From contig NZ_JBAFWT010000018.1 in the NCBI RefSeq assembly GCF_043195195.1, positions 37,684-101,683 of the forward strand: 64,000 nt of DNA. The letters run 5' to 3'. Under the pieces are notes generated by a model. The model was not told where the DNA came from, ran no database searches, and was given only the letters and a program-made list of their open reading frames with translations. The translations under genes and the position numbers were made by a program. Below, piece after piece: positions 18,931-28,400 of this stretch (the stretch's first letter is position 1; each line of letters opens with the position of its first letter). The DNA comes from NCEH01 sp043195195. GTDB taxonomy: Bacteria; Pseudomonadota; Alphaproteobacteria; Rhizobiales; Xanthobacteraceae.

Positions 18931-20403
18931 ATGTTGAAACCGGAATCCGTTGATGTCGCGCAGTTTCGCCCCACTATGACGGCGCCTTCGGCGGCCGATT
19001 TCTGCGCACAGCAATGGGACCGGGTTCGCCAGCGCCTGCGCGAAGAGATCGGCGAGGAATCCTATACCAGCTGGTTTGCCCGCATCGAGCTCGACCGGAT
19101 CGCCGAGCGTGTGCATCTCTCGGTGCCCACGCGCTTTCTGAAGGCGTGGATCCAGGACCATTATGTCGAGCGTCTCGCCGAGCTGTGGCGCGAGGAGAGC
19201 GGCACCGCGCGCAAGGTAGACCTGTCCGTGCGCTCTGCCGTGGCCCGCGCCATTCCGCTAAAGGCCGCCAATGAGCATCGCGAAGTCGTGGTCGAGCGCG
19301 CCGTCGAGCCGCGCGCCCAGGCGGCAACATCTGCTTCCGCCGCGATGCCCGCCGACGTCGGCGCCGGCTCGCCCCTCGATGCCCGCCTCACGTTCGAGAC
19401 CTTCGTGCTGGGCAAGTCCAACACGCTCGCCCATGCCGCCGCGCGTCAGGTTGCGGAGGCTGTGCCCGGTGCGGGGCCGATCTTCAACCCGCTCTATCTC
19501 CATGCTGCCGTCGGGCTCGGCAAGACGCACCTTCTGCAAGCCGTGGCCTGGGCCGGCGCGAGCCGTGGACGGCGCGTGGTCTATCTGACCGCGGAGCGCT
19601 TCATGTACGGCTTCGTCGCCGCGCTGAAGACCCATGCCGCCATCGCCTTCAAGGACGCTCTGCGCTCGATCGACACTTTGGTGATCGACGACCTTCAGTT
19701 CTTGACCGGCAAGAACATGCAGCAGGAATTCTGCCATACGCTCAACGCTCTGATGGATGCCGGGCGGCAGGTGGTGGTGGCTGCCGATCGTCCGCCGTCC
19801 GAACTTGACGCGCTCGATGACCGAGTACGCTCGCGCCTCGCGGGCGGTCTCGTGGTGGAACTCGGCCAGCTTGAGGAGGACCTGCGCTTGCAGATCCTCA
19901 AGACCCGCTCCTCTGCCCTTGCCGAGCAGCATCGCGGCTTCACCGTTCCGGCAAATGTGCTGGAACTGCTGGCCCACACCGTCGGGCAGAGCGGGCGCGA
20001 CCTTGATGGCGCGCTCAACAAGCTGCTCGCTTTCAATAAGCTCACCGGTGAGCCGGTGACCATGGAAATGGCCGAGAATGCGGTGCGCGACTTGGTGCGC
20101 CCGTGCGATCCCAAGCGTGTGCGGGTCGACGAAATCCTGCGCGTGGTGGCCAAACATTATAACGTTTCCCGCGCTGACCTCCTGTCCCAGCGTCGCACCG
20201 CCAATGTTGTGAAACCGCGTCAGATCGCCATGTATCTGGCCAAGACGCTGACCCTGCGCTCCTTGCCGGAAATTGGCCGTCGCTTCGGCGGGCGCGACCA
20301 CACGACGGTTTTGCACGCGGTGCGCAAGATCGATGGGCTGATCGCCACCGACCGTGCGCTCGCGGAAGAGATCGAGGCGCTGAAGAAGCTGGTCAACGAA
20401 TGA
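18931..20403 (+). CDS. dnaA: Chromosomal replication initiator protein DnaA
   Basis: This 490-residue AAA+ initiator binds DnaA boxes at oriC and opens the duplex. Domain I (QQWDRVRQRLREEIGEESYTSW) is followed by a short linker. Walker A is AVGLGKTHLL near residue 197 and Walker B is LVIDDLQFL, with sensor segments after it. Domain IV ends with the DNA-binding signature GGRDHTTVLHAVRKI. The length is within the family range. It is preceded by the long gene-free region described separately and followed, 160 bases on, by rnd on the same strand. Confidence 0.98.
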   Translation: MLKPESVDVAQFRPTMTAPSAADFCAQQWDRVRQRLREEIGEESYTSWFARIELDRIAERVHLSVPTRFLKAWIQDHYVERLAELWREESGTARKVDLSVRSAVARAIPLKAANEHREVVVERAVEPRAQAATSASAAMPADVGAGSPLDARLTFETFVLGKSNTLAHAAARQVAEAVPGAGPIFNPLYLHAAVGLGKTHLLQAVAWAGASRGRRVVYLTAERFMYGFVAALKTHAAIAFKDALRSIDTLVIDDLQFLTGKNMQQEFCHTLNALMDAGRQVVVAADRPPSELDALDDRVRSRLAGGLVVELGQLEEDLRLQILKTRSSALAEQHRGFTVPANVLELLAHTVGQSGRDLDGALNKLLAFNKLTGEPVTMEMAENAVRDLVRPCDPKRVRVDEILRVVAKHYNVSRADLLSQRRTANVVKPRQIAMYLAKTLTLRSLPEIGRRFGGRDHTTVLHAVRKIDGLIATDRALAEEIEALKKLVNE

Positions 20404-20564
20404 TCTGCGACCCGGCTTGGTGATGGGACGTCGGGTTCGCTTGCGGCGTTGCGGCCGGCCGGTGCAGTGAGGAGAATGCGGCTTGCGCTTCGTGAAGCGT
20501 CGCGCCCGCATGGACGCGCCGGCAGGGCTCCTATAGAAGCGGCCTGACCCATTATTGAGCCAGA

Positions 20565-21191
20565 GTGTCAATGACCATCCGCCTTCATCGCGGCGATCTG
20601 CCCGACTCGTTCCGTCCCGCTGCCATCGTCGCCATCGACACCGAGACGCTCGGTCTCAATCCGCACCGCGACCGGCTCTGCCTGGTTCAGCTTTCCAACG
20701 GTGACGGCAGTGCGGACCTGGTGCAGATTTCTGCCGGAGCGACCGCGCAGAGCGCGCCGAACCTGGTGCGCCTGCTCAGCGATCCAGCGGTGGTCAAGCT
20801 GTTCCATTTCGGCCGATTCGACATCGCCGTACTGAACAAGACATTCGGCGTCACGACTGCCCCGGTTTTCTGCACCAAGATCGCCTCGCGCCTGGTGCGC
20901 ACCTATACTGATCGCCACGGTCTCAAGGATCTGGTGCGGGAGCTGGTGGGCGTGGACCTTTCCAAGCAGCAGCAGAGCTCGGACTGGGCTGCGAGCGAGT
21001 TGAGCGACGCCCAGATGGCCTATGCCGCCTCGGATGTGCTCTATCTGCACGAATGTAAAGTGAAGCTGGAAGCCATGCTGGCGCGCGACGGGCGCACGCA
21101 GATGGCACAGGCCTGCTTCGCCTTCCTGCCAACCCGGGCCGCGCTTGATCTCGCGGGCTGGCCGGAAGAAGACATCTTTGCTCATTCCTGA
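20565..21191 (+). CDS. rnd: Ribonuclease D (short form)
   Basis: This 208-residue DEDD-superfamily 3'-5' exoribonuclease trims tRNA and other stable RNA precursors. The motifs are IDTETLGLNPHRD (Exo I), FHFGRFDIAVL (Exo II) and AASDVLYLHE (Exo III, DEDDy tyrosine). It lacks the HRDC domains of the roughly 375-residue Escherichia coli enzyme, which is usual for the short alphaproteobacterial form. Start is GTG at 20565 or ATG at 20571; neither has a strong Shine-Dalgarno site. It lies between dnaA and lptC on the same strand. Confidence 0.92.
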   Translation: MSMTIRLHRGDLPDSFRPAAIVAIDTETLGLNPHRDRLCLVQLSNGDGSADLVQISAGATAQSAPNLVRLLSDPAVVKLFHFGRFDIAVLNKTFGVTTAPVFCTKIASRLVRTYTDRHGLKDLVRELVGVDLSKQQQSSDWAASELSDAQMAYAASDVLYLHECKVKLEAMLARDGRTQMAQACFAFLPTRAALDLAGWPEEDIFAHS

Positions 21192-21346
21192 GCCTGCGTG
21201 ACCCCGTCCGTCCGCCTTGCCCGCGCCTGTTTGCGCCCCCATAAGGCGTGCGGGTGGGGGCGTTCGGACGCAGGCAGGCTGCAATTCGCCTCAGCCGTAA
21301 GGGGCGGGGTGTGCGATGCGGCCCCCGACCGGTTAGAATGCGAGAC

Positions 21347-22129
21347 ATGAGCGAGCAGCCAACGCCCCGCCGCACGGAACGGCCGCAGATCGATGCCCTC
21401 GGCGTGCGGGCGATCCCCGAATTTCGACGCGCCCAGCGCCACAGCGCCTTCGTCCGCTTCGTAAAGCGTGCCTTGCCGGTCAGCCTTATCCTTGCTTTGG
21501 CGGCGATGATCGTGGTGCCGCTGATTTCCCGGATGGGCTTGAAGATCGATTTGCCGTTCGAGGTCGGCGCCATGCATCTGAGCGGTACGCGCCTAACCAT
21601 GGAAAAGCCGAAGCTTTCCGGCTTCACCGATGACAACCGGGCCTATGCGGTAAACGCGGCCACCGCCTCGCAGGATCTGACCAACACCGACGTGCTCGAT
21701 CTCACTGAGGTCTCGGCCCGCATGGAGCTCGCCAACAAGGGCTGGGCCACGGTGAAATCGGCCACCGGGACCGTGGATATGAAGCGGCAATTCATCACGC
21801 TGCGCGGCGGGGTAGACCTTGCCACCAATGGCGGCTATGCCGGTCTGCTCAAGGATGCGGATGTGGACGCGAAAGCCGGATCGCTCAGCACCGATAAGCC
21901 GGTTCTGCTGACCTATATGGACGGCCGCCTGGTGGCGGATCGCATGAAGGTGTTTGATCGCGGCACCCGCGCCTTTTTCGAGGGGAACGTGCAATTGGAT
22001 TTCCGCCTGTCCAATCTTTCGAACGGCGGGACCCAGGGCACCGCCGGCGCGGCTGGTGCACCCTCGGCCGCTCCCGCTAATATGCCCGCCCCCGCTCCCG
22101 CCTCTCCTGCAGCGACACAGAAGCGATGA
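21347..22129 (+). CDS. lptC: LPS export protein LptC
   Basis: This 260-residue bitopic inner-membrane protein of the Lpt bridge passes lipopolysaccharide from LptBFG to LptA. A cytoplasmic tail precedes one membrane segment (ALPVSLILALAAMIVVPLIS, about residues 43-62). The periplasmic part has the beta-jellyroll pattern of alternating strands (FTDDNRAYAVNAATA, FEGNVQLDF). The C-terminal 45 residues are a Pro/Ala-rich tail (PAPAPASPAA). ATG at 21347 is chosen; ATG at 21338 is also possible. It overlaps lptA by four bases (ATGA), so they are coupled. Confidence 0.85.
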   Translation: MSEQPTPRRTERPQIDALGVRAIPEFRRAQRHSAFVRFVKRALPVSLILALAAMIVVPLISRMGLKIDLPFEVGAMHLSGTRLTMEKPKLSGFTDDNRAYAVNAATASQDLTNTDVLDLTEVSARMELANKGWATVKSATGTVDMKRQFITLRGGVDLATNGGYAGLLKDADVDAKAGSLSTDKPVLLTYMDGRLVADRMKVFDRGTRAFFEGNVQLDFRLSNLSNGGTQGTAGAAGAPSAAPANMPAPAPASPAATQKR

Positions 22130-22710
22130 CCCGCACCCGTCTTTTCGGTCTCCTGGTCGCCGTGGCGACATGCGCCGCCGCCGTGTCCCTGCAATCGCAC
22201 GCCGCGATTGCCCAGGGCAGCAATGTTCCCAATGCGCTCCAGGGCTTCGCCAAGAACCGCGACGAGCCGGTGCGCATCAATTCCAACACGCTGGAAGTGC
22301 GCGACAAGGAAAAGACCGCGGTGTTCGCGGGAAATGTCATTGTCACCCAGGGTGATACGACGCTGCGCAGTCCCCAATTGCTGGTGTTCTACGACGGCTC
22401 CGCCGCCCCCTCCGATGGCCAGCCGAGCAAGTCGAACCAGATCCGCCGGCTGGAGGCCACCGGCGGCGTGGTGGTTCAGACCAAGGACCAGACCGCGACC
22501 GGGGACACCGGCGTTTTCGATGTCAAGAGCAACACCGTAACGCTGCTGGGCAAGCCGGTAATCCTGACCCAGGGCCCCAACGTCATCCGCGGCCAGAAGC
22601 TGACCGTCGATTTGACGACAGGTGTGTCGCGTTTCGAGGGGGGGCGTGTGGAGAGCTTGATCCTGCCCGGTAGCGTCAAACAAGAAAGTCCCGCGGCACC
22701 AAAGCGTTAG
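22126..22710 (+). CDS. lptA: LPS transport periplasmic protein LptA (OstA-like)
   Basis: This 194-residue periplasmic protein has a signal peptide (to about residue 28) and the OstA/LptA jellyroll: INSNTLEVRDKEKTAVFAGNVIVTQGDTTL, then repeated strand pairs ending in LTVDLTTGVSRFEGGRVESLI. It polymerises into the LPS bridge across the periplasm. It is translationally coupled to lptC and followed 130 bases later by lptB, completing the usual lptC-lptA-lptB-rpoN order. Confidence 0.93.
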   Translation: MTRTRLFGLLVAVATCAAAVSLQSHAAIAQGSNVPNALQGFAKNRDEPVRINSNTLEVRDKEKTAVFAGNVIVTQGDTTLRSPQLLVFYDGSAAPSDGQPSKSNQIRRLEATGGVVVQTKDQTATGDTGVFDVKSNTVTLLGKPVILTQGPNVIRGQKLTVDLTTGVSRFEGGRVESLILPGSVKQESPAAPKR

Positions 22711-22840
22711 GAATTCAACGGCGGTGATCGCCGGTATCTTTATGCACGTTTTCGTCGCGGCCTGAATTTTGCATGTTGCATTGCGGCGCTGACGGGAGAA
22801 GACTAGCCGGGTCGGAGGGGCTCCGTCTCGGAGGTATCGG

Positions 22841-23794
22841 GTGAACGTCTTTTCCATGTTCGGCAAAAGCAGGCAGCAGCCTGCAAAGCAGGCCCCAGCC
22901 GATGGCGGGCCCGGCGCGCCGTACAGCTCTATAGAGGCAGACGAGGACGCCGCATGGGATGATGATCTCGTCCTGGACGAAGCGTATGCCGCCTCAGTTG
23001 ATCCCGCCGAGGAAACCGAGGATGAGGCGAGCGCCCATCTCGGCTACGGCGTGCCCCACGCCGACTTGGTGCAGCACTCCCTGGCCGCTTTCGGCCTCGC
23101 CAAATCCTATGGCGGCCGCAAGGTGGTGCGCGACGTCAGCGTGCATGTGCGGCGTGGGGAGGCGGTCGGCCTGCTCGGTCCCAATGGTGCGGGCAAGACC
23201 ACCGTGTTCTACATGATCACCGGTCTCGTGAAGGCCGATGCCGGCCGCATCGAGCTGGAGGGCCATGACGTCACGCCCATGCCCATGTATCGCCGCGCGC
23301 GCCTCGGCATCGGCTACCTACCGCAGGAAGCTTCGATCTTCCGCGGCCTTTCGGTCGAGGACAATATCCGCGCCGTACTGGAGGTGACCGAGCCCAACCG
23401 TCGCCTGTGGCGCGAGGAGACCGACAAGCTTCTCGAGGAGTTCAAGATCACCCATGTGCGCAAGTCGCCCTCCATTGCGCTTTCGGGCGGTGAGCGGCGA
23501 CGCCTGGAGATCGCGCGGGCGCTTGCGAGCCGTCCGGCTTTCATGCTGCTGGACGAACCCTTTGCCGGCATTGATCCGATCGCCGTGGGCGACATCCAGG
23601 CACTGGTGCGCCACCTCACCACGCGCGGCATCGGCGTGCTCATCACCGACCATAACGTGCGCGAGACACTGGGGCTGATCGATCGTGCCTACATCATCCA
23701 CACCGGCTCGGTGTTGATGGAGGGCGATCCCGATTCCATCGTCAACAGCCCCGAGGTGCGACGGCTTTATCTCGGCGAGGAGTTCCGGCTGTGA
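22841..23794 (+). CDS. lptB: LPS export ABC transporter ATPase LptB with acidic N-terminal extension
   Basis: This 317-residue ABC ATPase powers LPS extraction with LptF and LptG (not in the window). Walker A is GPNGAGKTT near residue 113, the LptB-specific YLPQEASIFRGLSVEDN follows, the signature is LSGGERRRLEIARAL, Walker B is MLLDEPFAGIDP and the switch histidine is in ITDHNVRE. The ABC domain begins only at about residue 80. Before it is an acidic, low-complexity extension rich in Asp/Glu that typical 240-residue LptB proteins lack; related Hyphomicrobiales may share such tails. GTG at 22841 is used. It is followed 64 bases later by rpoN. Confidence 0.95.
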   Translation: MNVFSMFGKSRQQPAKQAPADGGPGAPYSSIEADEDAAWDDDLVLDEAYAASVDPAEETEDEASAHLGYGVPHADLVQHSLAAFGLAKSYGGRKVVRDVSVHVRRGEAVGLLGPNGAGKTTVFYMITGLVKADAGRIELEGHDVTPMPMYRRARLGIGYLPQEASIFRGLSVEDNIRAVLEVTEPNRRLWREETDKLLEEFKITHVRKSPSIALSGGERRRLEIARALASRPAFMLLDEPFAGIDPIAVGDIQALVRHLTTRGIGVLITDHNVRETLGLIDRAYIIHTGSVLMEGDPDSIVNSPEVRRLYLGEEFRL

Positions 23795-23858
23795 GGCGGC
23801 ACCGGCTCATATGCGGCCGTGCCGGGTCCGGCGTCCTATCTTGCAGGGAGTGCGTCTG

Positions 23859-25406
23859 ATGGCGCTCCAGGCACGGCTCGAATTCCGGCAGAGCCAGTCT
23901 CTGGTCATGACGCCGCAGCTGATGCAGGCCATCAAGCTGCTGCAGCTCTCGAATATGGAGCTGTCCGCCTATGTCGAAGCGGAGCTTGAGCGCAACCCGC
24001 TGCTTGAGCGTGTGGCGGAGCCCGAGGGCGGCGCCACCGAAGCTGAACCCGAGGCGCCTGCGGCCGCAGCCGCCGAGGAGCGCGAAATTCCGTCCTCCGG
24101 CGATTTCCTCGACGGCGATTCTGAGCCGAGCCGCGCCAAGATGGAGAGCCAGCTCGATACCGACCTTGGGAATGTCTTTCCGGACGATGTGCCGGCCGAG
24201 CGGGCGCTGGGCTCGGGGACACCCAGCGCGGTGGAATGGGGCGGCGGCAGCGGAGGCGGCGAGCGGAGCGAGGATTATAACCCCGAGGCTTTTCTCGCCA
24301 GCGAGAGCACGCTTGCCGATCATCTCGAAGCGCAGCTCTCGCTTGCCGAGACTGATCCCGTCCGGCGTATCATCGGGCTCAATCTGATTGGGATGATCGA
24401 TGAGACCGGCTATCTTGTCGGCGACATCGCCGAACTTGCCGACCAGATGAGGGTGCCGCTGGACGAGGTGGAGAGCGTGCTGCGCCGCATCCAGACCTTC
24501 GAGCCTACCGGCGTCGGTGCGCGTACCCTTTCGGAATGTTTGGCGTTGCAATTGCGCGAGCGCAACCGCTGCGACCCCGCCATGGAGGCGCTGCTCGCCA
24601 ATCTTGAATTGCTTGCGCGCCACGACCGCAATGCGTTGCGCCGTGTCTGTGGGGTGGATTCGGAAGATCTTGCCGAGATGATTGGCGAGATCCGCGCGCT
24701 CGATCCCAAACCCGGCCTGATCTTCGGCAGCGGCGTGCTGCATCCCCTGGTGCCCGACGTGTTCGTGAAGGAAGGGCCGGACGGCTGCTGGCTGGTGGAA
24801 CTCAATTCCGACACCTTGCCGCGCGTGCTGGTGAACCAGAGCTATCACGCCTCGGTTGCCAAGGCGGCGCGGTCGCCAGAGGAGAAGACGTTCCTGGCGG
24901 ACTGCCTGCAGAGTGCGGGATGGCTGACGCGCTCGCTCGACCAGCGCGCCCGAACCATTCTGAAGGTGTCGAGCGAAATCGTGCGTCAGCAGGATGCGTT
25001 TTTGGTCCATGGCGTGCGCCATCTGCGGCCGCTGAACCTGCGCACGGTGGCGGATGCCATCGGCATGCACGAATCTACCGTCTCGCGTGTCACATCGAAC
25101 AAATATATCTCGACGCCGCGCGGCGTGCTGGAGCTTAAATTCTTCTTCTCCTCATCCATCAATGCCTCGGGGGGCGGGGAGGCCCATTCCGCCGAGGCGG
25201 TGCGCCACCGCATCAAGAGCCTGATCGATGCGGAGGTTTCCAGCGATGTCCTCTCCGACGATACCTTGGTGCAGAAGCTCAAAGCTGACGGCATCGACAT
25301 CGCCCGACGCACGGTCGCCAAGTATCGTGAGAGCATGAACATCGCCTCTTCGGTCCAGCGTCGGCGCGAAAAGCAGGCCCAGCGGGCGGAGGCTTCTTAC
25401 AGCTAG
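23859..25406 (+). CDS. rpoN: RNA polymerase sigma-54 factor
   Basis: This 515-residue sigma factor recognises -24/-12 promoters and needs enhancer-binding activators. Region I is glutamine-rich (LEFRQSQSLVMTPQLMQAIKLLQ), region II is acidic and variable (about residues 50-130), and the C-terminal part has the core-binding and helix-turn-helix segments and the RpoN box ARRTVAKYRE near the end. ATG at 23859 is chosen because region I conservation begins there, with GCAGGGA upstream; the frame is open 48 bases further. The lptB-rpoN order is widely conserved in proteobacteria. Confidence 0.97.
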   Translation: MALQARLEFRQSQSLVMTPQLMQAIKLLQLSNMELSAYVEAELERNPLLERVAEPEGGATEAEPEAPAAAAAEEREIPSSGDFLDGDSEPSRAKMESQLDTDLGNVFPDDVPAERALGSGTPSAVEWGGGSGGGERSEDYNPEAFLASESTLADHLEAQLSLAETDPVRRIIGLNLIGMIDETGYLVGDIAELADQMRVPLDEVESVLRRIQTFEPTGVGARTLSECLALQLRERNRCDPAMEALLANLELLARHDRNALRRVCGVDSEDLAEMIGEIRALDPKPGLIFGSGVLHPLVPDVFVKEGPDGCWLVELNSDTLPRVLVNQSYHASVAKAARSPEEKTFLADCLQSAGWLTRSLDQRARTILKVSSEIVRQQDAFLVHGVRHLRPLNLRTVADAIGMHESTVSRVTSNKYISTPRGVLELKFFFSSSINASGGGEAHSAEAVRHRIKSLIDAEVSSDVLSDDTLVQKLKADGIDIARRTVAKYRESMNIASSVQRRREKQAQRAEASYS

Positions 25407-25490
25407 GCCATGCCTTCGGTCTCTGGCGGGAGCTGTTTACTTAATTCGACAAGATAAAATAACACCGCAGCAGAAAAACAGAGCGGTTGG

Positions 25491-28400
25491 ATGGGGGAAA
25501 TGCTTCAGGTCTGGGTCGTCGTCATGGTGGCGCTTGGCTATATCGGTTTCCTGTTCGCCGTGGCGAGCTTCGGGGACCGGCAGCGCAGCCGCGCCTATCC
25601 TGACGGCGCCGCGGACATGGGGCCGCGCCGATCCAGCTGGCTGATGGGGCGTCTCTGGCGGCGCAAGCCCGGCGCCGTGCGACCGCTGATCTATTCCCTT
25701 TCGCTCGCGGTCTATTGCACGTCCTGGACCTTCTTCGGATCGGTCGGCCTCGCGACCCTCCAGGGGTTCGACTTCCTGACCATCTATATCGGTCCGATCA
25801 TCGTCATCGCCATCTGCAGCCCGCTGCTGCTGCGGGTGGTGGAGCTGGCGAAGGCCCACAACATCACCTCGATCGCCGATTTTCTCGCGGCCCGATTCGG
25901 TAAGAACCAGGGCATCGCGGCCCTGGTGTCTGTTGTGGCCATCATTGGCTCGATTCCTTATATTTCTTTACAACTTAAAGCGGTCTCCTCCTCGCTCCTG
26001 GCGGTGATGGGTCCCCTCGGCGCGACCCCCGTCGCGCTTCCGGTGGGCGGTGATCTTGCCTTGTTCATCGCTTTCGCCATGGCCGCCTTCGCGGTGTTGT
26101 TCGGCACCCGACACACCGATGCGACCGAGCACCAGGACGGTCTGATGCTCGCGGTCGCGACGGAATCGATCGTCAAGCTGGTGGCCTTTCTGACGGTCGG
26201 ATTCGCGGTGACCTTCGTCATTTTCGACGGGCCCGTCGCGCTGTGGTACGCGGCCCGCGAGTCGGGGGCGACGGGCCCGTTCGAACGCGGTATCTCGCTG
26301 GAGAACTGGGTCACCATGACCGTGCTCTCCGCAGGTGCCTTCATCCTGCTGCCGCGGCAGTTCCACGTGGCGGTGGTGGAGAACAAGGGGCCGGCGGAAA
26401 TCCGGCGAGCGCGCTGGCTGTTCCCGCTTTATCTCGTGCTTATTAACCTGTTTGTCGTGCCGATCGCGCTCGCGGGCATGACCCTGTTTCCGCTCGGCAC
26501 GGTTGATCGCGATGTGTTCGTGCTGGCTGTGCCGCTGTCGGCCGGACACGAATTTCTTGCCATGCTGGCCTTCGTCGGCGGCCTTTCCGCCGCCACCGCC
26601 ATGGTGATCGTCGAGACGGTGGCCCTGTCCATCATGATTTCGAACGACCTTGTGATGCCGTTGCTGCTCCGCCGCCGCGCGTCCGGCAGCGAGGCGCAGC
26701 AATCGCCGCACGACATGGTTGGCGTGCTGCTGCTGGTGCGGCGGGCCGCGATCTTCGTGTTGCTGCTCCTTGTCTATCTCTACTATCGTACCACCGGCGA
26801 AGTGCAGCTGGCGCAGATCGGCCTCCTGTCCTTCGCCGCCATCGCGCAGGTCGGTCCGGCCTTTGCCGCCGCCTTGTTCTGGCGCCGCGCCACCGCCGTC
26901 GGTGCGATCACTGGCATCGTGGTGGGCATGGCGATGTGGGTCTATACTCTGCTGTTGCCGAGCCTTGTGGATGCGGGCTTGTTTTCACAGACGGTCATCG
27001 TGGATGGCCCGTTCGATATCGGGTTGCTGCGGCCCACGAGCCTGTTCGGACTGTCTGCCTCTCCGCTTGCGCACGGTGTCGCCTGGAGCCTCGGGCTCAA
27101 CGCGCTCTTGCTGTTCGTGGTGTCGCTCCTGACCAAGCCCTCGGCGATCGAGCAGGTGCAGGCGGGGCTGTTCATGGCGCGCGACCAGACCCTGGTGCGC
27201 CCGGCCTTTCGCCGCTGGCGCTCGTCGGTGACCGTGGAGGAGTTGATCGCCACCGTTGCCCGCTATCTCGGTGAGGAGCGGGCGCGTTCGGCTTTCGCCA
27301 GCTTCGCGCGCGAACAGGGGATCTCGCTCGACCCCAAACGGGAGGCAGATGCGCAACTGGTCCGGCATACCGAGCATCTGCTCGCCTCGGCCATCGGCGC
27401 GGCGTCCTCGCGGCTGGTGTTGTCGCTTCTGCTGCGCAAGCGCGCGGTCTCGACCAAGGCGGCGCTGCGGTTGCTGGACGATGCCTCCGCAGCCATCCAG
27501 TACAATCGCGAACTGTTGCAGACCGCCATCGACCATGTCGGCCAGGGTATCGCCGTGTTCGACCGCGAATTGCGGCTGGTATGTTGGAACCGTAGGTTTG
27601 GCGAGATGCTGGATCTGCCGTCCGAGTGTTATGCTGTCGGCGTGGCGCTGCGCGAGATCCTGATCCATTCCCAAATGGAGGACGAGGAGGCGCCGAGCGA
27701 CCTCGACCAGCGGCTTATTCGCTATACCGCCCAGAACGGCCCTTGCCAGGAGCGCCTGCGCCACGGCGGCATGATGATCGAGGCGCGCTCCGATCCGCTG
27801 CCGGATGGCGGCATCGTCGTGACCTTCACCGACATCACGGCCTCGGTGAATGCCGAGATGGCCCTTGAGCGCGCCAACGAGACGCTGGAGCGGCGCGTCC
27901 GCGAGCGCACGGAAGCGCTGGAAGACCTCAACCAGGCGCTGGAGAAGGCCAAGGCCAGCGCGGACGACGCCAATCTCTCCAAGACGCGGTTCCTCGCCGC
28001 TGCAAGCCACGACATCCTCCAACCCCTCAATGCCGCGCGCCTGTATGTGACCAGCCTGGTGGAGCGTGCGCGCGGCCCCGAGGAAGGCCGGCTTGCCGCC
28101 AATATCGATTCCTCGCTGGAGGCGGTCGAGGAAATCCTGGTCGCGCTGCTGGACATTTCGCGCCTCGACAGCGGCGCCATGCGGCCAGAGATCGCTCCGT
28201 TCCGCATCGGCGACATGCTTAAGCAATTGGAGTTGGAATTCGCGCCGCTCGCGGCCGAAAAGGAATTGCAGCTCGCCTTCGTGCCGTCTTCGCTGGCAGT
28301 GCGATCGGATCGCCGGTTGCTACGGCGTCTGCTGCAGAACCTCATCTCCAACGCCATCAAATATACGCCGCGAGGCAAGGTGCTGGTGGGCTGCCGCCGT

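Noticed and set aside
19258..20571. A 437-residue minus-strand frame opposite dnaA
   Set aside because: Shadow of dnaA, whose domains and DNA-binding signature are intact on the plus strand.
23742..25070. A 442-residue minus-strand frame opposite rpoN, and similar antisense frames opposite the hybrid kinase (26985-28226)
   Set aside because: Antisense shadows of genes with clear domains; composition dominated by Arg, Gln, His and Gly.
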